From the NCBI GenBank assembly GCA_027886185.1, contig WOAB01000040.1, positions 7,564,001-7,628,000 on the forward strand: a DNA stretch of 64,000 bases, read 5' to 3'. Positions 20,905 to 32,407 of the stretch are shown here, piece by piece (the first letter of the stretch is position 1; every line of letters begins with the position of its first letter). A program made the position numbers and the translations under genes. The DNA is from Rheum nobile. Lineage: Eukaryota; Streptophyta; Magnoliopsida; Caryophyllales; Polygonaceae. The notes under the pieces are model-generated. The model was not told the origin of the DNA and did not search any database. It saw nothing but the letters and a program-made list of their open reading frames with translations.

Positions 20905-21889
20905 TTGGTCCATCTGACAGAAATAAATTTGTCGAGTAATGCATCTAGCCCCATGTTCTTCATTATCAAAAACATGTGTCTGCAAGGGAGCCTACACTTT
21001 ACAAACTTGTTGCATGTGCAGCGAATATCTCCATCGACCAAAGCATTCCGCACAGTATAACATGTATCATTAGGACATCTCACCTCAAATATATGAGCAT
21101 CGTCGTCCTTTTTTTATGTCGTCAATAGAGCAAGAGAATATCAAAGCATAGATTTTCTTTTGCAATTCCAAAAACACATTGATAGTATAGATTGATGCAC
21201 AATCCTTCTTGATTTTCAACGGCGTCTTCATTGGCGACATGAAAGTGGATGAATCAATATCAGTTTTTGTTGTGTATATCTTTGTGCTTCAATTGCATTG
21301 TTGAACCACATCATGAACTGCACAAGACCTGATCTTGTCCCTACGAACGTATTGAAGAAGTTGTTTTGGCTCTCAGATCTAGATGTTATCCTAAGCAACC
21401 CACCCATCTTCACATCATTGAAAAAATAAGTTATCCAATAATGTATGGGTTAAAACAGCCTTTGAAACCAACGTTTTCTATCAAGCTGAAACTGATTCAT
21501 CACAGACAACCACTCTTCCACAAACTGCTCTCTTTTCAACTCATCATTCCACACAACATTGTTGAATTTTCTCTTGAATTCCTCATTGTTAGCTGCATCT
21601 ATATCGATCTTATTGGGAACCTTCATCATAATGTGCCACGTACAAAATCTATGAATGGAATGTGTCGGATCTTGGTTAGTTAAAAAAATATTAGGATCAT
21701 GTCCCATAGCCTTCTTAAAGTTATCAAACAACCAAGTGTATGATTCCTCGTCCTCCTTTAGTAGTAACCCTGCAGCAAACGTAATCAGTGTCTTGTGGTT
21801 GTCGACCTAGTAAACGGAACAAACGCCATGTTGTACCTGTCGTTGAAATTAATTTTAGTAAGGTAGTAACCGATTACTAGAAACACCAT

Positions 21890-22460
21890 GTATTGTGCAT
21901 TCGTATATATGTTGTGCACCTCTATTTTATCGATTATGCACCAGTAACATGTATTGTGCACTGGTTCAACTTAAATTGTGCATCACATATATAAAGATTG
22001 TGCACCATAGCATAGCAATATTATGCACCAATAACAATTAATTGTACACCTACAACACTAGAAATTGTACACCATAGCATAACAAGATTGTGCACCTACA
22101 ACACTAGAAGTTGTGCACCATAGCATTTCAAGATTGTGCACCAATAACAATTACACCTACAACACTAGAAAGTAGAAACTATGCACCATAGGATAACAAG
22201 ATTGTGCACCTACAACACTAGAAATTGTGCACCATAGCATAGCAAGATTGTGCACCAATAACACAATAAATCATGCAGTGTAATATAGCAAAACTATGCA
22301 CCATAGAATAACAAGATTGTGCACCTATAACACAGTAAATTGTGCATTAAAGTATATCAAGGTTGTGCATCATAATATAAAAGATTGTGCATTGCTAACG
22401 AAGTAAACAGTGCAGTGTAATATAACAAGAATGGACATCACAATATAATTGTACACCCAC
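21890..22460 (+). repeat. TGTGCACCA-type repeat, cluster 6
   Basis: The units ATTGTGCACC, TACAACACTAGAAA and CACCATAGCATA recur in rotating order, giving a loosely tandem array between 22040 and 22330. It splits the transposase reading on the minus strand. Confidence 0.8.
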
Positions 22461-23339
22461 AGTAAAGTAAGTGCATTTGTTTTTTTTTACCCGCTTGTGT
22501 TGTATGTAGCATCAGTTGAGGCCACTTCTCCAAAGTAATTGAATCTCTTTCTACTTATAGGGTCATACCAGAAAAGGCGGCACAATTGTTGTTCATAATC
22601 AATGTCATAGTCAAAGTAAAATGTGTTGCAAGTTTCCTACTTCTTCTTGAAATTGTCAATCATCATTTGAGCTCCACCTTCCATGTAGGCATTTAAACTT
22701 CTTATGAAATTTCTGAAGTCAGGAAGTGTTGTTCCTATGTTTGCATAGCCCCCAACAAACTCCTTGTACAACTTGTAGGTTTTTTATACACCCACATTAA
22801 CACAATTCATTATAAAATATTCATGTAATGTGCTAATTTGTATGTTTCCTTTCGCAGATTGCTTGTCTTTATCATTGATCAAAAGATGTGTATGCTTTTC
22901 TTCATATATTTTGACAGAATAACCCCTAGATCTCGTATGACAAAAGCCTATCTTTGTTATGCATCCATATCTATTCGATATTCTTCTACATTCTTTTTGC
23001 CATTTTCCTATTACTTTGTTGAGCATTAGGAGTAGCTTGTGAACTCACACTCGCACTATCAAGTAAATTATTTGAAACCTTCTTGAACCCTTCACTATTA
23101 CAAACAACATATTTCCATATTGTTGAACCATCTTTGTGAATTTTGATTGTGTTATGTCCACATGTAGTTGCATATTTTCTATAAAACTCAAATGAGTTTC
23201 AACACTCGGGAAGATTTGTTCTATAAAAGTCTTCGATTCTTGGTCTGACATGAATGTAGTATTTTGAAGTTTCATGAAATGTAACAATTGTTGAGTTGCC
23301 AACAACTCCACTAGTAGCTACAGACCTTGCAATAACGGA

Positions 23340-24200
23340 AATGAAAGGTGCACAAATCAATGTACAGCGGTGCACAAATTAAAGTAATCTGATGCACAAA
23401 TTCTTTTAATTTGAATGCACAAACATGTTTTATGTGATGTACACATTCTAATAAGAAGTGCATAATCTTTCAACAAAGTACTCCACAAACAAACCTTCAC
23501 AAATTCAAGTGCACGGAAACAATGTACAATGGTGCACAAAATAATGTATTTTGATGCACAAATCTTTAAAAATTGATGCACAAACATCAAATAACATCAT
23601 AGTGCACAATTCATTATAAAAATTCAAGGTGCACAATTCATTACAAAAATTCAAGGTGCACATAATCATCCTACAGTGGTGCATACTGTAGTATATCGTG
23701 ATGTGCACATATCTTAATTACCTGATGCACAAATTCAAGGTGCACAATTCATTATATAAAAATCAAGGTGCACATAATCATCCTACAGTGGTGCATAGTG
23801 TAGTATATCGTGATGCACAAATCATAATTACTTGATGCACAAACATGTTTTATGTGATGCACAAATTCTAATAAGAAGTGCACAATCATAAAACAAAGTA
23901 CTGCACAAATAAACCTTCACAAATTTAAGTGCACAGAAATAACGTACAATGGTGCACAAAATAATGTATTTTGATACACAAATCTGTAAACCTTGATGCA
24001 TAAACTATAAGTAACACCATAGTGTACAAATTGAAGTATTTATCATGAACAAATTCTCTTAGTTTGATGCACAAACATGTTTTATATGATCCAAAATAAT
24101 GTTTTACACGATATTTGATTGATGCACAAAAACAGATAATATGTGATGCACAAAACAATCATTTTTGGTGCACTATTTAGAGTAGTGGAGTGCACAAGAA
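23340..24200. repeat. TGTGCATCA-type repeat, cluster 7
   Basis: On the plus strand the core reads TGATGCACAAA or GGTGCACAAA, inverted relative to clusters 1-4. It lies upstream of the minus-strand transposase coding stretches. About 23600-23850 repeats the 125-bp unit of cluster 5. Confidence 0.8.
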
Positions 24201-24712
24201 ATTTTGCATGATAATTTGTATTGTTTATCAATCTCTGTTGTTATTTTTCATTCATCAATGCATAATTCGTGATTTTGTTCTGTTTTTGTTTAAGGATAAT
24301 ACATTTTTTTTTCTAAAAATGATCGAACAACGTACTCGAATTCTTGTTTTCGTTATTGCATTTTCTCACATGAACCTTTGCAAGGAGTATTTCTGATTGA
24401 ATTTTGTGTGCACAACGTTCACGAGCTTTTTTCTATGACTTTCGAAGGCGATTTCGTTGTTTAGAGCTTCGCTTGGAGAATTTGTGTGATATTTTTGGAA
24501 GATTTGAGTTTTACGTGAAGATCTGGTGTTTTCTCATATGGAAGGGATGTTGTTTGTGTTTCATGCGCTCGTGCCAAATTATTTTTTATCTTTTCTGCGC
24601 GCATTCTACTTCGTTGGATTACATAGATTTCGACGATCCAGATTTGTTCTGACGTTCCCATTATAGTAATTGTTCTCACCAGATACGCGCCCTATATATA
24701 TAAGAATATACA
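24201..24712 (-). other. Right edge of the Mutator-like element
   Basis: There is no gene here. The outer 60 bases read, on the minus strand, TATATATAGGGCGCGTATC then TGGTGAGAACAATT. This resembles the start of other plant Mutator-like ends, but the partner end was not found. The edge position is therefore approximate. Confidence 0.3.
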
Positions 24713-25560
24713 ACACTAGTTATATTTGTGTAAAATATTTATCTGAACTCTAACTTACACACTTCAACCATCTGAGTAAACTCTAACTCACACTTTTTTA
24801 AACTTAATAGTTCGATCACTAAAAATTTAAACTCTAACTCACACTTTTTTAAACTTAATAGTTCGATCACTAAAAATTTCGAAACTTCACTCACTCGTCA
24901 CTCGTTGATTGAGGATTCAAATAACTAGCATATTTTCCCTACGTACAGGTTTGGAAAGTCGGTTCTCACAGTCATGAAACACCACCGAGCTACACAAATT
25001 ACAAGAAGGATTTATATCCAAATTCTACTAGAATTCTCTATACCCTTCACCGATTGTCTCTCAAATGGGCTGGCCATGAACCAACTCGATTGTCCAATTT
25101 CTAGACAATTCCCACGTGATGATCTTCTCCCCTTCCAAATTTGTAGATTTTTCTTTGTTAGCTTGGGCTCAAATCTCATGGGCCTATAACCTCCTCATGG
25201 CAGCCCATTACTCCACTTACGAATAAGAAAAAATTGGACGCGAAGGATTCCTTAAGAAAAAAAATAACAAGTTTAGGCCTATTTTTTTCTAAAATTGCAA
25301 GTATGACCCACTATTACTACATATATGGCCCAAAAGGGATGAAAATGTTTTTTTTAAGGTTTAGGGATTAGAGTTTATGGTTTAGGGTGTAGAATTTAGG
25401 ATTTAGGGTTTATGGGTTTTTAAAGACTTAGAGAGTCAAAGAGCTAATTTATTTAATTAGGAGTCCAAATTTATTATTTGATCCTCCTTAAGGGGTCAAA
25501 AATCCTAAGAATCCTACAAATAAAGGTGGGAAACCCAACAAGATATATATCAACCAAACG
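24713..25560. other. Intergenic DNA with a short tandem repeat and telomere-like words
   Basis: A unit of about 54 bp beginning AAACTCTAACTCACACTTTT occurs twice at about 24778-24890. At about 25358-25420 the words GGTTTAGGG, GATTTAGGG and near-variants follow one another, resembling degenerate plant telomere repeat (TTTAGGG). No coding sequence is recognised. Confidence 0.5.
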
Positions 25561-25950
25561 CATCATTGTCGACTTACTGATGTTACTAATATATTTGTAG
25601 GCAGTGAAAGTAGCGTTTTTCCATGTACAAGTTTCATAGAAATAAAAAAGGCAGGCAGCGGAGGCTCGTGGAAGTTGGTGAAATTAAAACGGCAGGCAAT
25701 GCGACGTGCTTTCGAAGAGTTTGGCAGAGGAGGCTCGTGGAAGTTCGTTAAAGAGAACGGTATCGACATGGTAGTTATAAATGACAGTTGGTCCTCTGTT
25801 GCAACCAACGCTCAATTTCAGCTCAGCTCCGCTGTGATTGAAGTTTGGTTATTAATGGTATATATATCTGTAAGAAATTCATGACCCAACAAGTATGGGC
25901 TTGTTGGTATTTTGAACATCTCATTATGTGGTTCATATGACATATCAAGT
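25561..25950 (+). other. Unrecognised short ORF region
   Basis: An open frame at 25675-25884 encodes 69 residues (MVKLKRQAMRRAFEEFGRGG...). The words GGAGGCTCGTGGAAGTT occur twice (about 25660 and 25728), so part is an internal duplication. I recognise no family and coding status is doubtful. Confidence 0.2.
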
Positions 25951-26950
25951 TTAATTAAGGAATCGCTGATTTGTTAAGATTCGGTTATCACTAGAAAATA
26001 TTATTCTCTATTATTTAAAAATATTATCTATTATTGATCAACTTTGATGGAAGGTTGAGATCTTATCTTTAGAAGATTTCGGCCTCTCTCTGCCTATAAT
26101 AATAATCCGAAATTCATCATTAGGGTTATCTTAACGTAACACAACTAAAGCATAGGCTAAGAGAGAGGAGACGAATTCCAAGGTCTGCATTTTGCTCCAA
26201 CAATCACGATGTCTAACGATATGTCTTTATGCCTTTATAATTAAGCGTATGATCAAGATCCTAAATCGTAATCATGTTAGGATTAATGTTTACGAATTTA
26301 ATGTTTATAGTTTACAATATCTCCTTGAATTTGTTGTGATAGAATATCAGTAGTCTGAATAAGGATCAATTATGTAATGGTCAATGGTTGTGTTATTGAT
26401 GAAGAGGAAAATGCTTATCCTAATACAAGAAATTTGTGGGTTCACATCCCGTGCCCACATTCTGGCGTTCGAGAATCCCTCAGCGAATACATGCGGAGGT
26501 CGGAAGCTTTGTACACTTGTCGGAAATTTTGAGCATGATCCGTGATCTTTATCCCACTCTTCCTCTTCCTAAGTGAGTCAGTCATGTGTGCTGTTTTGAG
26601 GGCATATGTTGAACTTCGTCTGGTTTGATCTTCATTTACCCATGAAATATAGCTTTACAAAGATTTCAGGGTTTTCTCTATGCCGGTTTCCAAGGAGAAG
26701 ACTAGATCGTATGGCATGGATTCTTTGAAGGTGGGTCTCAAGGAGACGTTTGAAAGCTTGAGGGAGAAGAAGTTCATTACTCGATAGATAAGCATGGTTT
26801 TGGAAGAGAAGCATTTGTCACCACACTGCTTTTTGTCATTGTTTATTGTACCAGATTAAGAAGCAGAATGCAGTTGGTTGCAAGTCACAGTTCTTATGTC
26901 TTTTCTTTGTAGGTAGGATGTGGTATGATAGGATGACATAATCATAGAAG
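25951..26950 (+). other. Intergenic DNA downstream of the OBERON-like gene
   Basis: Mostly AT-rich sequence. A short frame MPVSKEKTRSYGMDSLKVG... at about 26680-26787 ends at a stop and could be the tail of a gene relic. I do not recognise it. Nothing else is supported here. Confidence 0.2.
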
Positions 26951-27192
26951 AAATGGAATTTATAGCTTCTTCGAATACCTTTAAAGTTAGTAACCTAAGA
27001 ACAGACTAATAAGCAAATCTTGCACTATACTGCACTTCCTACTGCAACTGCATTACATATCATAACAATACAATGATCAGGAGATAGAAACAGAGAGCAG
27101 GCTTTACAAAGTGGCCTCTAAATTCAAATCTCATCTACAAATTGTATGGTTAAAACACCTAAGCTAAACAATCGGCCATGGCCGTTTGTCCA

Positions 27193-30100
27193 TCAGCCAT
27201 GGACTACGTTCTTCTTTGCATCTTCCATTCTCAGCAACAACTCCTTGATATCCTCCTGCATCCTCGTCTTCATGTTTGTATACTCCTGGTGGCTTCTCTC
27301 CAGAACCTGCAACTCCTCCAGCTTCTGCCTCCTCATCTCCTCCACCTGCGCCAGCTGGACCTTGGCTACCCGAGCAGAGTACTCCTCGTCAATCTTTTCG
27401 CTCTTAGCAATTGCAATGCGCTTCAAGCGATCAGCTTCTCTACGAGCATCATCAGCACGTGACTGAAACATCTTAGACTCTGCCTGCTTAATCTTCACAA
27501 GGCTCTCCAGCTCATCCACCACAGGTGTGGGTGCAGCTGTAGGCATCGATTTTCTCTTACCATCAGACATCATCCTTTGCATCTCATCAGAATCCCAAAT
27601 GGATCTCCTATTTTTCCCAGCTGAGCTCCCCTCTGTGCTGGGAATCATGGTTCCAACATTATCTGCACGTGTCGAATCTTTAGAGGGGACGGTTTTGAAC
27701 CAAATTGGGTTTTCAGTTGATGTGGCCATCTCACTACTTCTGTTAGAAGATGCTGAAACATTGCCCAACTTGAAATCACAGTCTGAGAAGACCAGAAAAA
27801 ACTTTAGCACAAGGAATAATAACTACAGCTTGGTTTACATTAGTCATTTGATAAAGACATGTACGGCAAAAGCTTGGTGTACAGAAACTACATGTACTTC
27901 AAAAGACCAACCTACCCCAAAAATCTTTCACTACTTGGCTACCCTTGCAGAAAAATACTTCATCTATGCAGCTGTCACAACGAATGCATTTGAAACTTAT
28001 AAATTCATAAAAAGTATTTCAGATATGGACCAAGATGTTTATTCTATTATTCCAATAAATGCTTGAACTTGACTCTAATATGCTTGCTACCAAAGGTACA
28101 GTCCAGCTTCCTTAGTCAAAAAAACAAAATAAAAAAACATCTTATTCAAGAAAAGGAGGCAGAAATTTGTTTCTTTCTTTTACTGAAAGGAAACAAGGCA
28201 GAAATCTGTGAAGCAGGAGTATAACTTTATCAATGTAGCATTACAATTATAACATTTGAAGAGAAAATACTTCAAGCACAAGAGCTCTACTCACGGGCAT
28301 ATGAAGTAAAATTATTAAGAAAACCATGTATACGAATACAAAACAACCTACCTAGTACAGCTAGCAAAACATTGCAAAAAACAAATAAATGCAACAGGAA
28401 CTAGATTAGCAGCATGAGCTGAATCTTTTGCAAATATTAGAATCAAATATTTGGGCCACACAAATTACATGGCTAAGGAATTTAACCCACCATGATGCCT
28501 TGATTCAGGAGAAAAAATAGAAACAAAAGAATCATCAGGCTATTAGTGTTGATTCTTCAGGCACCCTTGAATTGGACAAACAACAAGTTTCAATTTTTAA
28601 AGCTGTTCAATTGATAACAAATGCAAAGCTTACTTTTGAAGAAACCCATAATCTGATTGTAGATTTCTTGCAGGTTGCTCCCAGCTTTCAGCCGTATAAG
28701 TAACTGACTGGCAATGCCATGCAACAGCTTTCCTCGTGGATCATTGCTGGAAGTGAATATCCTCTTCACACACTCAAGCTCCTTAATCATGGTGTCAGCT
28801 TTCCATTCTGCTGCACAAGTTTTGAAAACATCCGTCACAAAGCCATACATCTCCGATGGATGATCACATGCAACACAGTAGAACTGCATCTCAGAAGTTC
28901 CCTGAGTTGAGCTAACACTTTGACCATTTCTGATGTACGATTTTTGCAGACCACAGTCAGTATGACACCAATGGGAGCAAAAATCACATCCGACCCAACC
29001 ACATGTGTTGGATGCCGTGTCAAACTTGGAACATACAAGACACATGCACATGCTACAAAAACCACCTTTCTTTGAGCAAAATTTACAGTCGCACTCATCA
29101 ACAGGCAACACACTTCCACAGTTGGGATTCCTACACTTACAGTTCAGAAAGATCTCAGCCAGATCGACTGAAGAAATACTATCACCACACCGAAGGTAAT
29201 ATGCAACACCTGTCTTTATGGCCACCAAAATTTCCAGTTGATCACGGTGACACTTCAACAATGTCTCTAGCGTTAGGTCAGACCTATTGTTGAGCAGTCC
29301 CCGCAGTGATTGGAGCTGCTGCTGATGATCTTCCTTCAGTAATGTTTCTTGGATTCCCTCCTTCAAACATCTAACACTCTCATCTGCCATCTCCGAGAAT
29401 TTCCAAGCCACTGTTTGAACTGGTTCAGATACTACAAGTCCCAAAATGCCATTGATGAAATCCGATTCATGTCCAGCACTAGCTACTTGTTTCATATGCC
29501 TATGACTAGTGCTTCTGAATAGTCTACTTCCACTACCTTCCCCCAATGCCTGTCCATTTTCCTTCGAACGTTCAAACATAGTGCCTTGAGAACCAGCACA
29601 GAGTGCTGGTGTGGTGGAACCAACATCATCCTGGTTTCTCATCTTTATCCCAGAAACTTGTCCCTGTAAACTCACTGACCTATCCAGCACAGATGCATGC
29701 CCACGCACTGGTGAGCTACTAAAAATGCCCTGGGAAGAATTTGACAGACGAAGAGACCCATCGATGTTTGATGAAACCTTTTGATACTTGAGAAGTTCTT
29801 TAGGCAACGAATCATTCATGGAAAGTGCCTGCCAATCAACTCCCTGAAATAATGGACGACTCTTGACAGATTGCTCACAGTCATACTCAATAGAATTATG
29901 TGTAAGAGAGCAGCTGAGATTATGAATGAACTGAGAACCTGAAAAAACAAATTGATAATGTAAAGGCATCTGACAATGTGAAGGCATCAGAACCAGTAAG
30001 ACAATCACAGTCAACAGAATGATACAAGAGAGCAGCTGAGATTATGAATGAATTGAGAACCTGAAAAAGAGATTGATGTTGTAAAGGCATCAGAACCAGT

Positions 30101-32407
30101 AAGAAATGTGGTCGCCCGTGACTGGATACTCCTTGCACGTGGTGGGGAATTTGGAAGCGGAGCAATGCTGTGGGAAGGAGCAGGAGCTGACACATTGGGC
30201 AAGGCAAGGGACAGCTCAAGAGGCTCCAAATTCATCTTTTCATATTCTGCTTTATTGATGGTAGATTTGTCTCCCTTATGAGCTTTCACGCCAGCAGTGC
30301 AAGAAAACAACTCAAAACCCCTTATGCTTGGGCCTTCTGAAGAAACATCACCAGAAGCAATGAAGCGTTGCTCAATCAAAGAACCTTTTCCATCAAACTC
30401 TACCTCGTCATTTGAGCAAATAGCCACACCTTTCCCTTTGTCCTTTCCAAAATGAAAACTCAATTGACGTTCATGGTGATGGTCTTCAATGACGTCTTTG
30501 GTTACTTGAGGGATGATATCAACATCTTTGGTTACCTGAGGCATGATGTCAATATCTTTGGTTATTTGAGGCATGATATCTACATCTTTGGTCACTTGAG
30601 GCATGATATCAACATCTTTGGGCACTTGAGGCACAATAGCAACGTCTCTGGATACTTGAGGCACAATCACATCTTCTGCAACAACTTCAAGATCTATAGC
30701 ATTCTCCACATTCTCTTCTCCTATTGCGCATTCTATCATAGTAACATTAACTTCCTCTTTATCTTGGCATTCAAGCTCATCATTGGCAGGGACAGAACTC
30801 TCAGGATGATCATCTCTCAAACTTTCAGAAATTGCATGTCTATCTCCATTATTGACACAAACTTGAAGATATATAGCATCCCCAACTTCACCTTCTCCTA
30901 CTTGGCCTGTTAATGTAGTATTGTTAACCTCCTTAGCCTGATAATCAAGCTCATCATTGGCAAGGACTGAACACTCAGGATGATCATTCCTCAAACTTTC
31001 AGAAACATCAGATCTATCTCCATTGTTGACAGCGTCCTCATTTTTTCTTTCTTCACTCTGACTAGCTATATTTGCACATGTGCTTTCAGTACTTGACAGC
31101 TTCCCTTGTTCAGGAGCAATTTTAGCTTCTGCAGCCTCTAACTCTTTCTTATTAGTATCAGGATCATTAAGCTTTTCAACCTTCTCTTTGTTGATAAATC
31201 TCACATCACCTGCTGAATCATGCATACTAGATTCGATATCCAGAACAGATTCAGGCTCATTCTGCTTCGCCCCGGAATTGCCATCTACTTGATCTTCTAT
31301 TTGTTTTTGATTTTCAATTTCAGCAACATTAGTCACTTCCTTCACAGAAACAGATGGGAAATGAGATTCCTTGGTTGAATCTGGTTGAAGCTCGCCTTCT
31401 TCTATCTCACAGGCACTGCCACTCCGTCCACTCTCAGCCACTATGCTTTCACTTTTCTTGACATCTTTTATGGGCTCAACAGAATCCTTTGAGTCTTTGG
31501 ACCAAGTTGGTGATTTAACATCTTTTGATCTGTGAGGTGACCTGAAATTCTCTCTACTGCTGGTACCACCATCAACAAGTCCACCGCCACTCTTACAGCT
31601 ACTGCCGGCCCTGTCACCAGCAAAACCCTTAGAGTCTTCATCAACTTCCCTCTTGCTTCTGTGGCTGAATCTCCTCCATGACGGAACATTGCCTTCTCTC
31701 TTTGACCAATCCCTCTCTGACTTGAACCCTTTAGGGAAATCCCCCCTCGACACACAAAAACTCTCAGAGCGGTGGATCCGATCCCTCTCTCTATCTCTAT
31801 ACCGATCCCTCTCCCTTTCTCCAGTGACATAACCGCCCCTTGGCGACACCAGTGGTGAAACATGACCGCCCCTGTGCATCCCATCGCGATCCCTATAACG
31901 ATCAAACCCTTTTCTCCTGTCAAAACCATCGGTATCATGCTCCAATCGCTTCCTCACACCTCTTGGACCCTCCCTATCATCGAAATTATCGGGCAAATCA
32001 TGGTCTATTCTCTTTCTCAGGCTTCTTCCACCTTCCCGATCATCAAAACCGTCTAAATCATGGTCAATCCGCTTCCGTACACTCCTCCATGCCTCCCTAT
32101 CTTCAGAACCGTTCCCAAAATCGTGGTCAGTCCTCTTTCGAAACCCCCTGGGACCCTCCCGATCATCAAAACCATCGAAATCGTGATCGATTCTCTTCCG
32201 CACGCCACCCCTGGGCATTTCCCGGTCACGATCGTCGTCCGGTATCCCTGGCCGGCCACGGCCGTTATCGGTAAACCTCCATCTCCGGTGATGAGACGAT
32301 GACGACGACGATAAGGATCCCGCCCCTGCCGCCGACAACGGGCGATCAATCTCCTTTTCCCCGGAGGCGGAATCTAAATCTTCCCCGTACGACCTCAACC
32401 TCTTCAT
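27193..32407 (-). CDS. OBERON/TITANIA-type PHD-finger protein (OBE3/OBE4-like)
   Basis: The start MKRLRSYGEDLD at 32407 matches the N-terminus of this family as I know it. The proposed exons are 32407-30061, 29938-28634 and 27782-27193, totalling 4242 bp (1413 residues), with all junctions in phase. Exon 1 encodes an Arg/Asp-rich region (RRKGFDRYRDRDG, IHRSESFC, FPKGFKSERDW), then acidic repeats and PLELSLALPNVSAP. Exon 2 has GSQFIHNLSCSL, SRPLFQGVDWQAL and a Cys/His-rich PHD finger (about 28930-29140, CKCRNPNCGSVL...HWCHTDCG) flanked by helical regions. Exon 3 encodes a coiled coil ending in NVVHG. Arabidopsis OBERON proteins act in the nucleus in meristem establishment. Arabidopsis OBE4 is about 1160 residues, so this protein is longer, partly through internal repeats. 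It is the only convincing host gene in the window. Confidence 0.88.
27783..28633 (-). other. Intron 2 of the OBERON-like gene (851 bp)
   Basis: The donor AAAA|GTAAGC lies at 28634/28633 and the acceptor TTCTCAG|AC at 27783/27782. Phase 1 is kept across it. The content is AT-rich with no recognisable element. Confidence 0.75.
29939..30060 (-). other. Proposed 122-bp intron 1 of the OBERON-like gene, made of duplicated exon sequence
   Basis: Two direct copies lie at 30026-30103 and 29904-30000, separated by 25 bp. Each contains TTTTTCAGGTTCTCA on the minus strand. Splicing at CAG|GTTCTC of the first copy to TTTTTTCAG|GTTCTCAG of the second removes 122 bp and keeps one copy of the encoded GSQFIHNLSCSL, in phase. 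An alternative, CTT|GTATCA to CTCAG|TTCATT, is also in phase but would repeat nine residues. Confidence 0.6.
30491..30669 (-). repeat. 33-bp coding minisatellite in the OBERON-like gene
   Basis: About five and a half units of 33 bp encode variants of KDVDIMPQVT plus one residue. The phase is preserved throughout. The units are similar enough to suggest recent slippage or unequal exchange within exon 1. Confidence 0.9.
30690..31040 (-). repeat. Two-unit acidic repeat in exon 1
   Basis: The segment VNNGDR..ISESLR.DHPE.SV.ANDELE.Q.KEVN occurs twice, about 59 residues apart, with moderate divergence. It is an older internal duplication of the acidic middle region. Confidence 0.8.
31919..32227 (-). 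repeat. Five-unit 20-21 residue repeat in the OBERON-like N-terminus
   Basis: Residues about 61-163 consist of five units built on DRE..R..RKR.DHD.D.FD. A single RKR.DHD / FDRRKGFDR type segment is what I remember from relatives. The charged Arg-Asp character suggests a disordered nuclear region. Confidence 0.85.

Larger units (their letters stand above)
20723..23311 (-). pseudogene. FAR1-type Mutator-like transposase, decayed
   Basis: Reading leftward, an N-terminal stretch is at 23045-23311. A FAR1 DNA-binding segment follows at 22784-23026 (GCITKIGFCH...Y.VKIYEEKHTHLL). A transposase segment at about 22500-22680 has CRLFWYDPISRKRFNYFGEV. At 21450-21731 comes FLTNQDPTHSIHRFCTWHIM, and at 21228-21413 GGLLRITSRSESQNNFFNTF. 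A SWIM zinc finger at 20862-21083 reads CTCNKFVKCRLPCRHMF with a CxC...CxH pattern. The 21890-22460 repeat cluster splits the transposase domain as an intron would. Stops and frame changes between segments indicate decay. The FAR1/FHY3 regulators share this ancestry, but context favours a transposase. Confidence 0.65.
13676..24712. mobile_element. Decayed Mutator-like element with Ulp1-like protease and FAR1-like transposase
   Basis: The region begins where element B similarity ends. It holds a plus-strand gene ending in a Ulp1-type catalytic domain (to 19393) and a minus-strand gene with FAR1 DNA-binding, MULE transposase and SWIM zinc-finger segments (20723-23311). The genes converge. Mutator-like elements carrying Ulp1-like genes (the Kaonashi type) are an established plant class. 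The right edge near 24712 is placed by the end of gene-like and repeat sequence. No matching terminal inverted repeat was found at the left, so the left end is probably lost. Confidence 0.6.

Noticed and set aside
20723..23311. Calling the FAR1-type gene a host FAR1/FHY3 regulator
   Set aside because: The frame is broken in many places, is filled with the same repeat as its neighbour, and sits beside a Ulp1-type transposon gene, so a transposase relic is more likely.
14430..24200. CRISPR-like appearance of a short repeat separated by unique spacers
   Set aside because: The genome is eukaryotic, the core is only about 9 bases, spacer length is irregular, and there are no cas genes. It is treated as an intron repeat of a transposable element.
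26430..26470. GGTTCACATCC resembling a tRNA B box
   Set aside because: No A box at the right distance and no acceptor stem or cloverleaf can be drawn.
31840..32349. Plus-strand and alternative-frame ORFs over the OBERON-like exon 1
   Set aside because: They are by-products of the Arg/Asp codon repeats, and the minus-strand frame has family-specific motifs over its full length.
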